Positions 28,078 to 36,539 of a DNA stretch of 64,000 bases are shown here, in pieces (positions within the stretch are counted from its first letter, which is position 1; every line of letters begins with the position of its first letter). The notes under the pieces are model-generated. The model saw only the letters and a program-made list of their open reading frames with translations, ran no database searches and had not been told where the DNA came from. This DNA is from Hymenobacter montanus (GTDB lineage Bacteria; Bacteroidota; Bacteroidia; Cytophagales; Hymenobacteraceae), in contig NZ_JACXAD010000028.1 of assembly GCF_014699115.1 (NCBI RefSeq), forward strand, positions 1 through 64,000, given 5' to 3'. Made by a program: the position numbers and the translations under genes.

Positions 28078-28458
28078 ATGAATTTGCCCGCCACTCTTCA
28101 CTACACCAAGGACCACGAATGGATTCGCGTTGAAGGCGATGTCGCCTACGTGGGCATCACCGACCACGCCCAGAAAGAGCTTGGCGACATTGTGTACGTC
28201 GACATCGACACGATTGACAAGGAAGTGGCCCAGCACGACGTGTTTGGCACGGTGGAGGCCGTAAAAACGGTTTCCGACTTGTTTAGCCCCATCACCGGCA
28301 CTGTGCTGGAAGTGAATGCCAAGCTTGCTGATGCCCCCGAAACGGTAAATTCCGACCCTTATGGCGACGGCTGGATGGTCAAGATCTCCATTGCCAACCC
28401 CGAAGAGTTAAACGGCTTGCTCTCGGCCGAAGCGTACGGCGAGCTGGTAGGCGCGTAA
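28078..28458 (+). CDS. gcvH: Glycine cleavage system H protein
   Basis: A 126-residue lipoyl carrier protein of the glycine cleavage complex that shuttles the aminomethyl group between GcvP and GcvT. The lipoylated Lys lies in VFGTVEAVKTVSDL (Lys about residue 64). The C-terminus has DGWMVKI as in the family. The ATG at 28078 gives the typical H-protein N-terminus (LHYTKDHEWIRVEG); the in-frame codon at 28039 adds residues with no counterpart. The P and T proteins are not in the window. Confidence 0.97.
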   Translation: MNLPATLHYTKDHEWIRVEGDVAYVGITDHAQKELGDIVYVDIDTIDKEVAQHDVFGTVEAVKTVSDLFSPITGTVLEVNAKLADAPETVNSDPYGDGWMVKISIANPEELNGLLSAEAYGELVGA

Positions 28459-28487
28459 ATTTAAAGAGCCGGCTGTAGCTTGGTACT

Positions 28488-30239
28488 GTGACGCTGACGC
28501 CTTTTCCATCCAAGCCACGGCCGGAACTGGCCTCCCGCCGTTCTTACGCAGCGCTGCCCCTTTCGTGGGCCGCCGTGGTGCTGGTGCTCACGCTCACCCC
28601 CGCTGATGAAATGCCGCGCACGCCCGTGTGGAAGCTGCTGTCGTTCGACACTGCTGCCCACGCGGGCGTGTTTGTGGTATTGGCGGGCCTCAGCTGGTTT
28701 TCGTTGCGTCGGCAAAGGCACTGGCCCCGGCTGGCTCGCCACGCCGGAGTAGCCGTGCTCGTGGGCAGTACTCTTTTTGGCGGCCTGATCGAAGTCTTAC
28801 AGGTGACGATGCGCCTGGGCCGCCACGGCGAATGGACCGACCTGATCAGCGATGCCATCGGGGCAGTATTGGCGGTGGGTGCCGCCACCGCCTGGGCCGG
28901 CTGGCGAGGAACCCCGACCCGCTCCCTGGCTGCGGCTCTTTGGCTGGGGGGAAGCCTGGGGGTGGCCTGCATGGGCTCGGCAGCACCCGCCCGGGCGCAG
29001 GATATAGCCCGGGCCCGCCGCACCATTGAGAAGCTGGCCTCGCCGGGCATGCACGGCCGGGGCTATGTGGCTCAGGGCGAGCACCGGGCCGCGGCCTACT
29101 TACGCGGGCGCTTCCGCGAGTTGGCGCTGCAGCCCTTGGCGCCCGACTTCACCCAATCGTTTACGCTGCCGATTAATACTTTCCCCGGCGCCATGCGGCT
29201 GGCCGTGAGCGGCACGCTGGGCAACGCGGAGCTGCGACCGGGCCAGGACTTCATCGCCGCGCCCGCTTCCGGCAGCGGTCAAGTGCAGGGCCGCCCCTGG
29301 CGGCTCGATTCACTGGTGTTTACTAACCCCGATACGGCCGCTGCCTGGCAACGCCGGCTGCGCCTGACTCGACCGCTGCTCTTGCTCACGGCCCGCGACC
29401 AGGCCCGGCTGCCCACCCTGCCGGTGCCCTTGCGCCAGCGCATCGACTCAGCGGCCTGGCTGGTGCTGGTGCCCAAGCTCACCGCCTCGCTGGCTGGTGA
29501 GCAGGCCCCCCGGCCCCGCCTGGAAGTGCTGAGCCCTCGCTGGCCCGCGGACGCGGTGGTTCAGGCCCGAATTGATGCCCGGCTGCAGCCCGACTACCAG
29601 ACTCAGAACCTGGCTGCCCTGGTCCGGGGCACCACCCAGCCTGACTCCTTCCTCGTTGTATCGGCTCACTACGACCACCTGGGCATGATGGGCCGCAAGA
29701 CCTATTTCCCGGGGGCCAACGACAACGCCAGCGGCGTAGCGCTATTGCTGGAGCTGGCCGCCCACTATGCGCGGCCCGAAAACCGCCCGGCTTACTCGGT
29801 CGTGTTCCTGCTGTTTGGCGCCGAAGAAGCCGGCTTGGTTGGCTCCCGCTACTTCGTGGCTCATCCGCTGATTCCGCTCCCAAACATCAGGTTTCTGGTC
29901 AACCTCGACCTGCTGGGCACTGGTGAGCAGGGGGCCACGGTCGTCAACGGGCGGCTGCTGGAAGCCCCTTATCGCCGGCTGGCGGCCCTCAACGACGCCC
30001 ACCGCTACCTACCGGGCCTGAGTGCCCGGGGCCGGGCGGCCAACTCCGACCATTTTCCCTTTTCCGAAGCAGGCGTACCAGCCTTTTTTATCTACACCCG
30101 GGGCGGCAGCACGGCTTACCACGACGTGAATGACCGGCCTGCAGCGTTGTCGCTGGCAGGCTTTGCTGGTGCGTTCCGACTGGTGCGGGACTTTCTCAAT
30201 GGCCTGGGTGCTGAGAAATCAACCGTGAGACGAGAATAG
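28488..30239 (+). CDS. VanZ-like membrane domain fused to M28 metallopeptidase
   Basis: A 583-residue single ORF made of two usually separate parts. Residues about 20-150 are a VanZ-like domain with four membrane segments (the first ends in the family-like TLTPADEMP; DTAAHAGVFVVLAGL and LISDAIGAVLAVG follow). Residues about 150-168 form a fifth hydrophobic stretch that reads like a former signal peptide ending APARAQ. The rest is an M28 aminopeptidase with metal ligands in SAHYDHLG (about 392), GANDNASG (409), FGAEEAG (catalytic Glu, about 444), VNLDLLG (472) and SDHFPFSEAG (520). With five membrane segments the peptidase would face the periplasm. Translation probably starts at GTG 28488, 29 bases after gcvH. 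There is no frameshift evidence, so the fusion looks genuine. Confidence 0.85.
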   Translation: MTLTPFPSKPRPELASRRSYAALPLSWAAVVLVLTLTPADEMPRTPVWKLLSFDTAAHAGVFVVLAGLSWFSLRRQRHWPRLARHAGVAVLVGSTLFGGLIEVLQVTMRLGRHGEWTDLISDAIGAVLAVGAATAWAGWRGTPTRSLAAALWLGGSLGVACMGSAAPARAQDIARARRTIEKLASPGMHGRGYVAQGEHRAAAYLRGRFRELALQPLAPDFTQSFTLPINTFPGAMRLAVSGTLGNAELRPGQDFIAAPASGSGQVQGRPWRLDSLVFTNPDTAAAWQRRLRLTRPLLLLTARDQARLPTLPVPLRQRIDSAAWLVLVPKLTASLAGEQAPRPRLEVLSPRWPADAVVQARIDARLQPDYQTQNLAALVRGTTQPDSFLVVSAHYDHLGMMGRKTYFPGANDNASGVALLLELAAHYARPENRPAYSVVFLLFGAEEAGLVGSRYFVAHPLIPLPNIRFLVNLDLLGTGEQGATVVNGRLLEAPYRRLAALNDAHRYLPGLSARGRAANSDHFPFSEAGVPAFFIYTRGGSTAYHDVNDRPAALSLAGFAGAFRLVRDFLNGLGAEKSTVRRE

Positions 30240-30255
30240 CGGACTTCCGGCAGCT

Positions 30256-30491
30256 TTACTGGAACACCCCACGTAGACCTCGGGCGCGGACCAAGGCCAG
30301 CTCGGCGTGGGTACGCTCCCAAATCAACTCGCGCTCGAATTCAGCCAGCGAGGCAAACATATTGAAGACGAGCCGACCCTGAGGCGAGGTCGTATTGATG
30401 GCATCGGTGGGGAAACGAGTCCCACCCCCAGTTGCTGTAGGTCCGCTACAACGGTCAGCAAGTGGCGCAACGAGTGGCCAAGTCGGTCGAG
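30256..30491 (-). pseudogene. Serine recombinase (resolvase/invertase) remnant, frameshifted
   Basis: The minus strand encodes SPQGRLVFNMFASLAEFERE followed by a Leu/Arg/Ala-rich helix, the classic end of a serine recombinase catalytic domain. Upstream in another frame it encodes LDRLGHSLRHLLTVVADL and GVGLVS, which should join it directly; a one-base loss in a run of C near 30415-30425 splits them. The N-terminal part with the nucleophilic Ser and the C-terminal DNA-binding domain are both absent. It is a decayed fragment, wedged between the 3' ends of the VanZ-M28 gene and the CLC gene. Confidence 0.85.
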
Positions 30492-30499
30492 CTATAAGC

Positions 30500-32389
30500 T
30501 TAAGCCGCGCCCGCCCGTTGCTTTTGCAAGAGGGTTTTGCCACGCAGCAGCACGCGCAGCCCCTGGCGCTTGAGCTGAATAATGGGCACGGCGCGGCCGT
30601 GGTCGTCTAGGCGGTGGTAGGCGGCCAGCACGTCGCGGCAGGAAATTATCCCGGCCACCACGGGCCGGGGACCGGGGGTGAGCACGGGCAGCGCATCCAC
30701 GTTTTCGCGCGCCAAGTGCTCGGCGGCCGTGCGTAACGAGTCGGTTAGGCGCAGCACCGAGGGGCGGGGCTGCACCAAGGTACTTATCGAGGCTTGCGCG
30801 TCGGCCGCGTAGCTGGCCAAGGCGGCGGTGCTTACCAGGCCGGCGAAGTCGCCGCCGGGGTTTAGCGCCAGCAGGTGCGCCCCAGCCTGCGCGGGCTCAC
30901 GGCTAAGCCACTCGCGCACCTGCTGAACGGTATTATCCGTGCTGATGGCTGCTACCCGGTTTTGCAGCACCTGGCTCACGGGCAGCTTGTCGAGCAGGTC
31001 CGGCTCGTAGTCCACGGGCGTTTTCACACCCCGGCGCGCAATCTTCTCGGTCATAATGGTGTTGCCCATCAACAGAAAGGACACCAGGTAGGCCCCGGTG
31101 CAGGCCCCGAGCAGTGGCAGCAACGCCTGGGCCTGCCCCGTAGATTCAACCGCAAACACCAGGGAAGTGAGCAGCGCCCGCGAGGCTCCGGCGAACATAG
31201 CGGCCATGCCCACCAGCGCCGCCAGCGGCAGCACGATGTCGGAGGCCGGGAAAACGTGGCGCACGGCCAGCCCCAGCAGCGCCCCGGCCGCGCCGCCGAT
31301 GGTGAGCAGCGGGGCCAGCGTACCGCCCGAGGTACCGCTGCCCAGCGCAATAGCCCACGAGGCAAACTTGAGAAAACATAGCGCTAGCAGCAAGTTCAGC
31401 GGGGCCGTGCCCGACAAAATGCTGGTAATGTTCTCGTAGCCCACGCCCAGCGTGTGCGGGGCAACATATCCGATACCGCCCACCGCGAGCCCGCCCAGTG
31501 CCGGCCACCAGGCCCAGTGCAGGGGCAGCTTCTCGAAGCTGTCTTCAATAAGATACACAAGCTTGGTCACGCCCACCGACACCAGCCCTATCACCAGCCC
31601 GATGGCACTGTATGCAGCCAGGGCCGCGTTGCTAGGGGCGGCCAGCGCCGGCATCTCAAACACCGGCCCCGACTCAAACAGCACGTGGTGACCCGCCGCT
31701 CCAGTGATGCAGGCCAGGGCCACCGGCAGCAGCGAGCGGGGCGAAAACTCGAATAGCAGCAACTCAATGGCCAGAAACACCGCCGCAATGGGCGTACCGA
31801 AGATGGCCGACATGCCCGCCGTGGCCCCGGCCGCCAGCAGCACCTTGCGTTCGTGAGGGGTAATGGACAGGAGTTGCCCCAGCGTGGAGCCCAGGGCTCC
31901 ACCGGTGGCGATAATCGGTCCCTCAGCCCCAAATGGCCCGCCTGTACCAATCGAGACTGCCGCCGACAGCGGCTTGAGGAACATGATGACGGGCTTGATG
32001 CGGCTTTGGTTGGTCAGAATCTGCTCCATGGCCTCCGGGATGCCGTGGCCTCGGATGGCCTTGGACCCGTAGAAGGCCATCAGGCTGACGACCAGCCCAC
32101 CCAGCGCGGGCAGCAGTACAACCCATAGCCCCAGGTGGTTGTCGGCCGGGCTATGGTAGGCCATTGACACTTCGCCGTGAAAAACCAAGTTCGTCACCAG
32201 ATTAATCAAATACACCAGCAGGCGCGCCACCAAGCTGACGGCCACGGCGACCAGCACGGCCAGCAACGCGATGCGCACCAAGCGCCGCTTCGCCGGCACG
32301 CGGCGGCGCGGCGCGGGGGTATCAGCCAGGGTAGGTTCTAGGGACGGCGCAAGGGGAATGCCGGTCTGGGGCAGCGGGAAGGGATTCAT
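30500..32389 (-). CDS. CLC-family chloride channel/antiporter with CBS domains
   Basis: A 629-residue inner-membrane protein. The CLC signatures are GHGIPEAM (about 110; GSGIP in the family), GTGGPFGAEGPII (about 148-160; the Glu of GAEGP is the gating glutamate, which suggests H+/Cl- exchange rather than a simple channel) and GTSGGTLAPLL (about 350; GxFxP motif). About 465-625 is a cytoplasmic pair of CBS domains (KLPVSQVLQNRVAAISTDNT and later ENVDALPVL), which usually bind adenine nucleotides. The ATG at 32389 is preferred because the frame upstream to 32563 encodes basic, unconserved sequence. The recombinase remnant lies immediately downstream. Confidence 0.93.
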   Translation of the reverse strand: MNPFPLPQTGIPLAPSLEPTLADTPAPRRRVPAKRRLVRIALLAVLVAVAVSLVARLLVYLINLVTNLVFHGEVSMAYHSPADNHLGLWVVLLPALGGLVVSLMAFYGSKAIRGHGIPEAMEQILTNQSRIKPVIMFLKPLSAAVSIGTGGPFGAEGPIIATGGALGSTLGQLLSITPHERKVLLAAGATAGMSAIFGTPIAAVFLAIELLLFEFSPRSLLPVALACITGAAGHHVLFESGPVFEMPALAAPSNAALAAYSAIGLVIGLVSVGVTKLVYLIEDSFEKLPLHWAWWPALGGLAVGGIGYVAPHTLGVGYENITSILSGTAPLNLLLALCFLKFASWAIALGSGTSGGTLAPLLTIGGAAGALLGLAVRHVFPASDIVLPLAALVGMAAMFAGASRALLTSLVFAVESTGQAQALLPLLGACTGAYLVSFLLMGNTIMTEKIARRGVKTPVDYEPDLLDKLPVSQVLQNRVAAISTDNTVQQVREWLSREPAQAGAHLLALNPGGDFAGLVSTAALASYAADAQASISTLVQPRPSVLRLTDSLRTAAEHLARENVDALPVLTPGPRPVVAGIISCRDVLAAYHRLDDHGRAVPIIQLKRQGLRVLLRGKTLLQKQRAGAA

Positions 32390-33150
32390 AAACGAAAGCT
32401 GAAGAGCAAAATAATGACGTAACCGTAGGTCCACCCCCGCTATACGAGCCCCGCGCAAAGCCGATGGACTTTGTAACCTAACCCGACCAGACCGGGGAAG
32501 TTGTTTCGCAAATCCGGGCGGGTAGCCGTTTTCGTGCTGACTAGCGGTGTGAACCCGAGTCATTATCTAGGGGCGGCCCTAAAGCCACTACGGCGCCGCA
32601 CCCGTAGTCGGCCGCCAGCTGCTGCCTCATTCTGGTAACCTACTGACGTATCGTGCGTTGACACGAGTTCAGCCCCGGTTAAAAGTTTGGTCCAGAAGTT
32701 AAGCAGTTTTCTTCCGGAGGCAGCACTTATACTTTCGTAGCTGGTCGCGCTTACAGCAATGCCGGCTCAGCTCTACTTTGCCGCGACTCAAGCGCCGGTT
32801 GACCAAGCGCTAGGAATCAACTACGGCGGCAATGTTCTCGTGCATTACCCCAACAGTCACAGCACAACAGGCTTATTGGCCCATATTACTGAGTTGAATC
32901 CTCAGTTCGTGTTTGCCTCGGATAGCAAAATTAAAGTCCCCCCGGTCAAATTTGGCACGGGCGAAAGGACCTCTGTCATTGGCAAGATGGAAGGAAACTT
33001 TGATAGCGCACGTCGGCGACGCAGCCCTTCCAAGGGCCAGGAACGCGAGTGGCGCGTCACAGACGCCTAGCGGCAACGCGTCGCGGACCTGCGCCAACGC
33101 CTCTTCACTACCCCATCTTAGCACCTTAGCGCCGCCGTTAACTGACATAG
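32390..33150. other. Gap of about 760 bases without a supported gene
   Basis: Upstream of the CLC gene there is no recognisable gene. A plus-strand ORF at 32759-33070 (103 codons) and an overlapping minus-strand ORF at 32873-33148 have no recognised motifs. A small hairpin (ACTACGG...CCGTAGT) lies near 32588-32610. The area next to the recombinase/CLC locus may be degraded mobile DNA (inference). Confidence 0.4.
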
Positions 33151-33179
33151 AAAAGCCTCGGCCGTTTCCTGCCGAGGCT
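33150..33179 (-). terminator. Rho-independent terminator of the 33213-33749 gene
   Basis: On the minus strand AGCCTCGGC, an 8-base loop, GCCGAGGCT and then a T run. Perfect 9-base arms at 33154-33162 and 33171-33179, about 35 bases after the stop of the minus-strand gene. Confidence 0.8.
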
Positions 33180-33212
33180 CGCGCTAAGAATTACAGGGGT
33201 CTGTTCGTGAGA

Positions 33213-33749
33213 TTATCCCTTGGCTTTCAGGGAGAGCATTATTTGCTTGGCGATGGGCTCCCACTCGGGCTTCTGGCGGTCGGCGCAGTTGAAGGTGCAG
33301 ATCATCAGCTTCCCTTCAACGTCGGTGAAGAATACCAGGGTGTACACCTCGTGGCCCATTTCAGGCTTCATGAACTCCAGGAAGCCCACTTTGCGGTTGT
33401 TGATGTTTTTCACACCATCGCTGAACCATGTCGCTTCCTTGTACTGCTTGTGGTAGGTTTTGCCAAACGACTGGGAGTAGATGTCAATCATGTCCTGATC
33501 GGCATCGTTGTCGCTGTAGTTAAAGGCAAGGCTGATGAGGTTGTTGTTGGTGAAAATGATGCTCGGGCGGCTCTGAGCTTTGGCGTAAGCAAAATCCATT
33601 TGCTGCTCGGTCATCACCTCAAATCCCTTGGGAATCAGAATCTCAACCCGTTCGCTGAGAACACGCTTCTTCACCAACTCAATCTCAGACGTCGGCCGGG
33701 CTGCCGTCAGCAGCAGGGCCAGAATGCAGAGTAAAAGTGTAGGTTTCAT
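33213..33749 (-). CDS. Small exported protein of unknown function
   Basis: A 178-residue protein that I do not recognise. It has a signal peptide (MKPTLLLCILALLLTAARP) followed by a mixed alpha/beta domain of about 155 residues with no membrane segment. Notable stretches are RVEILIPKGFEVMTEQQMDF and VYTLVFFTDVEGKLMICTFN; the pattern of a lipid- or ligand-binding PsbP/DUF1795-like fold is possible but not shown. It has its own likely promoter (33794-33823) and terminator, so it is a single-gene unit. Confidence 0.7.
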   Translation of the reverse strand: MKPTLLLCILALLLTAARPTSEIELVKKRVLSERVEILIPKGFEVMTEQQMDFAYAKAQSRPSIIFTNNNLISLAFNYSDNDADQDMIDIYSQSFGKTYHKQYKEATWFSDGVKNINNRKVGFLEFMKPEMGHEVYTLVFFTDVEGKLMICTFNCADRQKPEWEPIAKQIMLSLKAKG

Positions 33750-33793
33750 GCTAATGGGGATAAAAGTGGGTAATTAAATCGTTAATCGGGAAC

Positions 33794-33823
33794 CCAAGTT
33801 AGTTACAAATGCGGCACATTCAA
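33794..33823 (-). promoter_or_regulatory. Candidate promoter TTG-N19-TAACTTGG
   Basis: On the minus strand TTG (33823-33821) is followed, after exactly 19 bases, by TAACTTGG (33801-33794), one mismatch from TAnnTTTG. It lies 44 bases ahead of the ATG at 33749. The rest of the 33750-34048 gap shows no gene. Confidence 0.5.
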
Positions 33824-34048
33824 TCTTTGTAGAACGAATATCGCAATTTTTTTTAACAATCAGGTAAATAAGCAGCTTTATTTGCTAATAACATTCTAAA
33901 GCTGGGAAGGTTCTGCCAGAAAGTAAATTTTGCTTAAGTCATGAGTCAGCCTACCAGCCAGGAGGTAGCGCCCGGACACTTGGCTTTATAAACTACCAAT
34001 TCAGCCTCTCATCCACGGTCAGGCCTACCAGATCGGGAAATGTAGCTA

Positions 34049-34948
34049 TTACAGGATATTGTTCAATTGTTCTTTTATTTTCTCTAATTCTTCCTTCATC
34101 CCCACGACTAGGTGCTGCACGGTAGCATCGTTAGCCTTGGAGCCAATGGTGTTGATCTCGCGGCCGATTTCCTGAGCCAGAAAGCCGAGCTTCTTGCCTA
34201 CCGCTTCGTCGGGCTGGTGAACGGCTTGCTCGAAGTAGGCTAAATGCGCGGCCAGGCGGACCTTCTCCTCGGCAATGTCGAGCTTTTCGATATAGTACAG
34301 TACTTCCTGCTCGAAACGGGTGGCATTAAACTGCTCGTGCCCCGTGAGCTCGGCCAAGTGGCCAGCCAGCCGCTGTCGGACGTGCTCGATGCGCGCCGGG
34401 TCGTGCTGCTCGATGGCCGCCAACTGCTGGCGGATGGTGGCCACGTAACCCAGTATTTCGGCGCTGAGGGTAGTGCCTTCATCCTGCCGGAACTGCTGCA
34501 GGGCCGCGAGGGCTGCCAAGAGCAGGGGTTGCAGTTCGGACCAGGCTACGTCTTCGACCGCAATTTCAGTTTCACGCGCCTCGGACGCGCTGGGCACTAC
34601 CCCCGGTAAGTGCAGCGCCGCCAGCAGCGTATTTTCGCTCACGGGCAAGCCGAGGCTTTGCGCCACGGCGCGTAACTCGTGGAAAGCCGCTACCAACGCC
34701 TCCTTATTAAGAGTGGCCGCTGCCCGGGCCAGCGCGGGCCGAACGAAGTCGAGGCTCAGGTTGACTTTGCCGCGCAACAGGGCTTTGGCCACGGTATTGC
34801 GAATTTCCAGCTCATGGGCCTGCAAGAACCGAGGCAGTCGGAGGGTCAGGTCGAGGGTTTTGGAATTAAGCGACTTGAGTTCGACGGTGACCGCATACGA
34901 ATCGGTTTCGCGATGGGCCTGGCCGTAGCCGGTCATGGAAATGAGCAT
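34049..34948 (-). CDS. YicC-family endoribonuclease
   Basis: A 299-residue protein of the YicC/YloC family, members of which are reported endoribonucleases. The N-terminal signature MISMTGYGQ-like segment (MLISMTGYGQAHRE), the ELKSLNSKTLDLTLRLPRFL region and the C-terminal LGFLAQEIGREINTIGSKAN block are all present. The ATG at 34948 is chosen because it places the MTGYG motif at the expected position; the ORF is open to 35029 but those residues are hydrophobic noise. Length is slightly above the usual 287-293. Confidence 0.95.
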   Translation of the reverse strand: MLISMTGYGQAHRETDSYAVTVELKSLNSKTLDLTLRLPRFLQAHELEIRNTVAKALLRGKVNLSLDFVRPALARAAATLNKEALVAAFHELRAVAQSLGLPVSENTLLAALHLPGVVPSASEARETEIAVEDVAWSELQPLLLAALAALQQFRQDEGTTLSAEILGYVATIRQQLAAIEQHDPARIEHVRQRLAGHLAELTGHEQFNATRFEQEVLYYIEKLDIAEEKVRLAAHLAYFEQAVHQPDEAVGKKLGFLAQEIGREINTIGSKANDATVQHLVVGMKEELEKIKEQLNNIL

Positions 34949-35501
34949 AAGGAGGAACAGTAGGTAAATTGAGAACTGAGGGCCGGCTACGCCACAAAGA
35001 AACGGCCAGGCTAGTGGGCTGGAGCCCAACAGGCGCGGGGCATCAGGCGGAGCGGGAGCTATGCTAGCAGAATACTAAGCAGTTGACTAAAAATAAAATA
35101 AGCGATAAAGTCAACAATAAATAACAAAAATCGCCCTTAGGATGAGGGCCGGCAGTTTAAATACCCGGGCTGAAACTGGGCTGGGCATTTTTGCCGTGAC
35201 TCACTTTCAAACTATGCTTCCGCTTATCACCGTGCCCTTGGCTTGCTCGCGGACAGTTAGGGCGTGAGCAACCTTTTCCTTCCTGAGCGATATAGTGACT
35301 CCCGCCGCGTGCGAAGGGGCTGCATAACACAGTTGGCTAACGTGCCCAGCAGCGCCGAACCTGTGCGTTCGCACTAATACCGCCCAGCCCCGTACTGCGG
35401 GCCACCTACGTGCTGCCCTCTTGACCTGGAAGAGAAAACTACCCGCCAGGGCAGCGTAGCAGCAGTTATTAGCTTTACGGCTTCCCACCTCCTGCTGTCT
35501 C
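34949..35501. other. Gap of about 550 bases, no gene seen
   Basis: AT-rich in the middle (near 35080-35130, many AATAAA-like words). A minus ORF at 35207-35566 overlaps the methyltransferase start and has no supporting motif. TAGCTTTA (35470-35477) is one base off TAnnTTTG and might serve the methyltransferase gene. Confidence 0.35.
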
Positions 35502-36344
35502 ATGTCCCGATTTACTAAAACGCTGCGCGGCCTAGCCAGCCTCGTGCGTAATCCCTGGCTCCTCAACCACGTGCTGGCCGCCGATGAGGCCAGCTGGCAG
35601 CAGCGCGCCGTGGCCCACCGCGCCCGAAACGTTACCGCTCAGGGACTGCCAGCCGTACCGCTTACGCACTTCCTTTCCCCTGGCGTCGACTACACCATGC
35701 GGCCATTTGCTTTCCGCGAAGGGGGTTCGCTTCCCACCGACTTGTTGCTGTTGCGTGCCCTGGCTGGCCGGGTGCCCGGTTGCCGCTACTTCGAGATTGG
35801 CACGTGGCGGGGCGAAAGCGCGGCCAATGTAGCCGAAGTAGCGGCCTGGGTACACACCCTTAACCTCTCGGCCCAGGAAATACGGGATCTGGGCCTGCCC
35901 GAGCGTTACATTGAGCTACATGGTTATTTCTCGCGGCCTCTCCCCAACGTCACGCATCTGTACGGCAACTCCGCCACCTTCGACCTGGCAGGCTTAGGGC
36001 AGCAGTTCGATGTTATTTTCATTGATGGCGACCACCACTACGAGGCCGTGCGCACCGATACGCGCCGCGTGTTCGAGCACCTCGTTGGTCCAGCGACCCT
36101 GGTGGTATGGCACGACGCCAACCGGCAACCGGGCGTGCCGCGCTGGGAGGTCTTGGCCGGTATTCTGGACGGCCTGCCCGGCACCGCTGCTGGCCAGCTA
36201 ACGCAGGTCGAAAACACACTCTGCGTCCTATACTCGCCCCAGCCCCTGGCTACGCAGCCCTTCGACCCGCTCAGCGACCCGACAACCTGGTTTGAAGTAA
36301 CGGTGCGGCCCCGGCCTGATACTGCTGCTAACTACACCACCTAG
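35502..36344 (+). CDS. Class I SAM-dependent methyltransferase-like protein
   Basis: A 280-residue cytoplasmic protein of the methyltransferase-24 type. The glycine-rich SAM loop is YFEIGTWRGESAANV (about residues 98-112), and a second conserved strand and metal-type Asp lie in FDVIFIDGDHHYEAV (about 170-185). The protein resembles enzymes found in glycan or sugar-modification clusters. The following genes encode a glycosyltransferase and a flippase, so it may modify a surface polysaccharide (inference). It lies about 195 bases before the glycosyltransferase. Confidence 0.82.
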   Translation: MSRFTKTLRGLASLVRNPWLLNHVLAADEASWQQRAVAHRARNVTAQGLPAVPLTHFLSPGVDYTMRPFAFREGGSLPTDLLLLRALAGRVPGCRYFEIGTWRGESAANVAEVAAWVHTLNLSAQEIRDLGLPERYIELHGYFSRPLPNVTHLYGNSATFDLAGLGQQFDVIFIDGDHHYEAVRTDTRRVFEHLVGPATLVVWHDANRQPGVPRWEVLAGILDGLPGTAAGQLTQVENTLCVLYSPQPLATQPFDPLSDPTTWFEVTVRPRPDTAANYTT

Positions 36345-36539
36345 CGGGTTCTGACCAATTCTCATAGATAAGCCACAGCCCGAGCGCTGGGCGACCAACT
36401 GGCTTAGCTGGCACTAATGGCCCACGCGAACTGCCTCAACAGGTAGGCAGTAGAAAAAGCGAAATCCGTATGACGAGGACGGCTCAGGCCGTGCTCTAAG
36501 GCGTTACTTTGTGAAGAGTCTTCGCTTCACCCTTCATTT

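Noticed and set aside
32759..33070. Plus ORF of 103 codons upstream of the small exported protein
   Set aside because: No motif, unusual amino acid mix and no clear start signal; an overlapping minus ORF is equally open. Cannot be supported as a gene.
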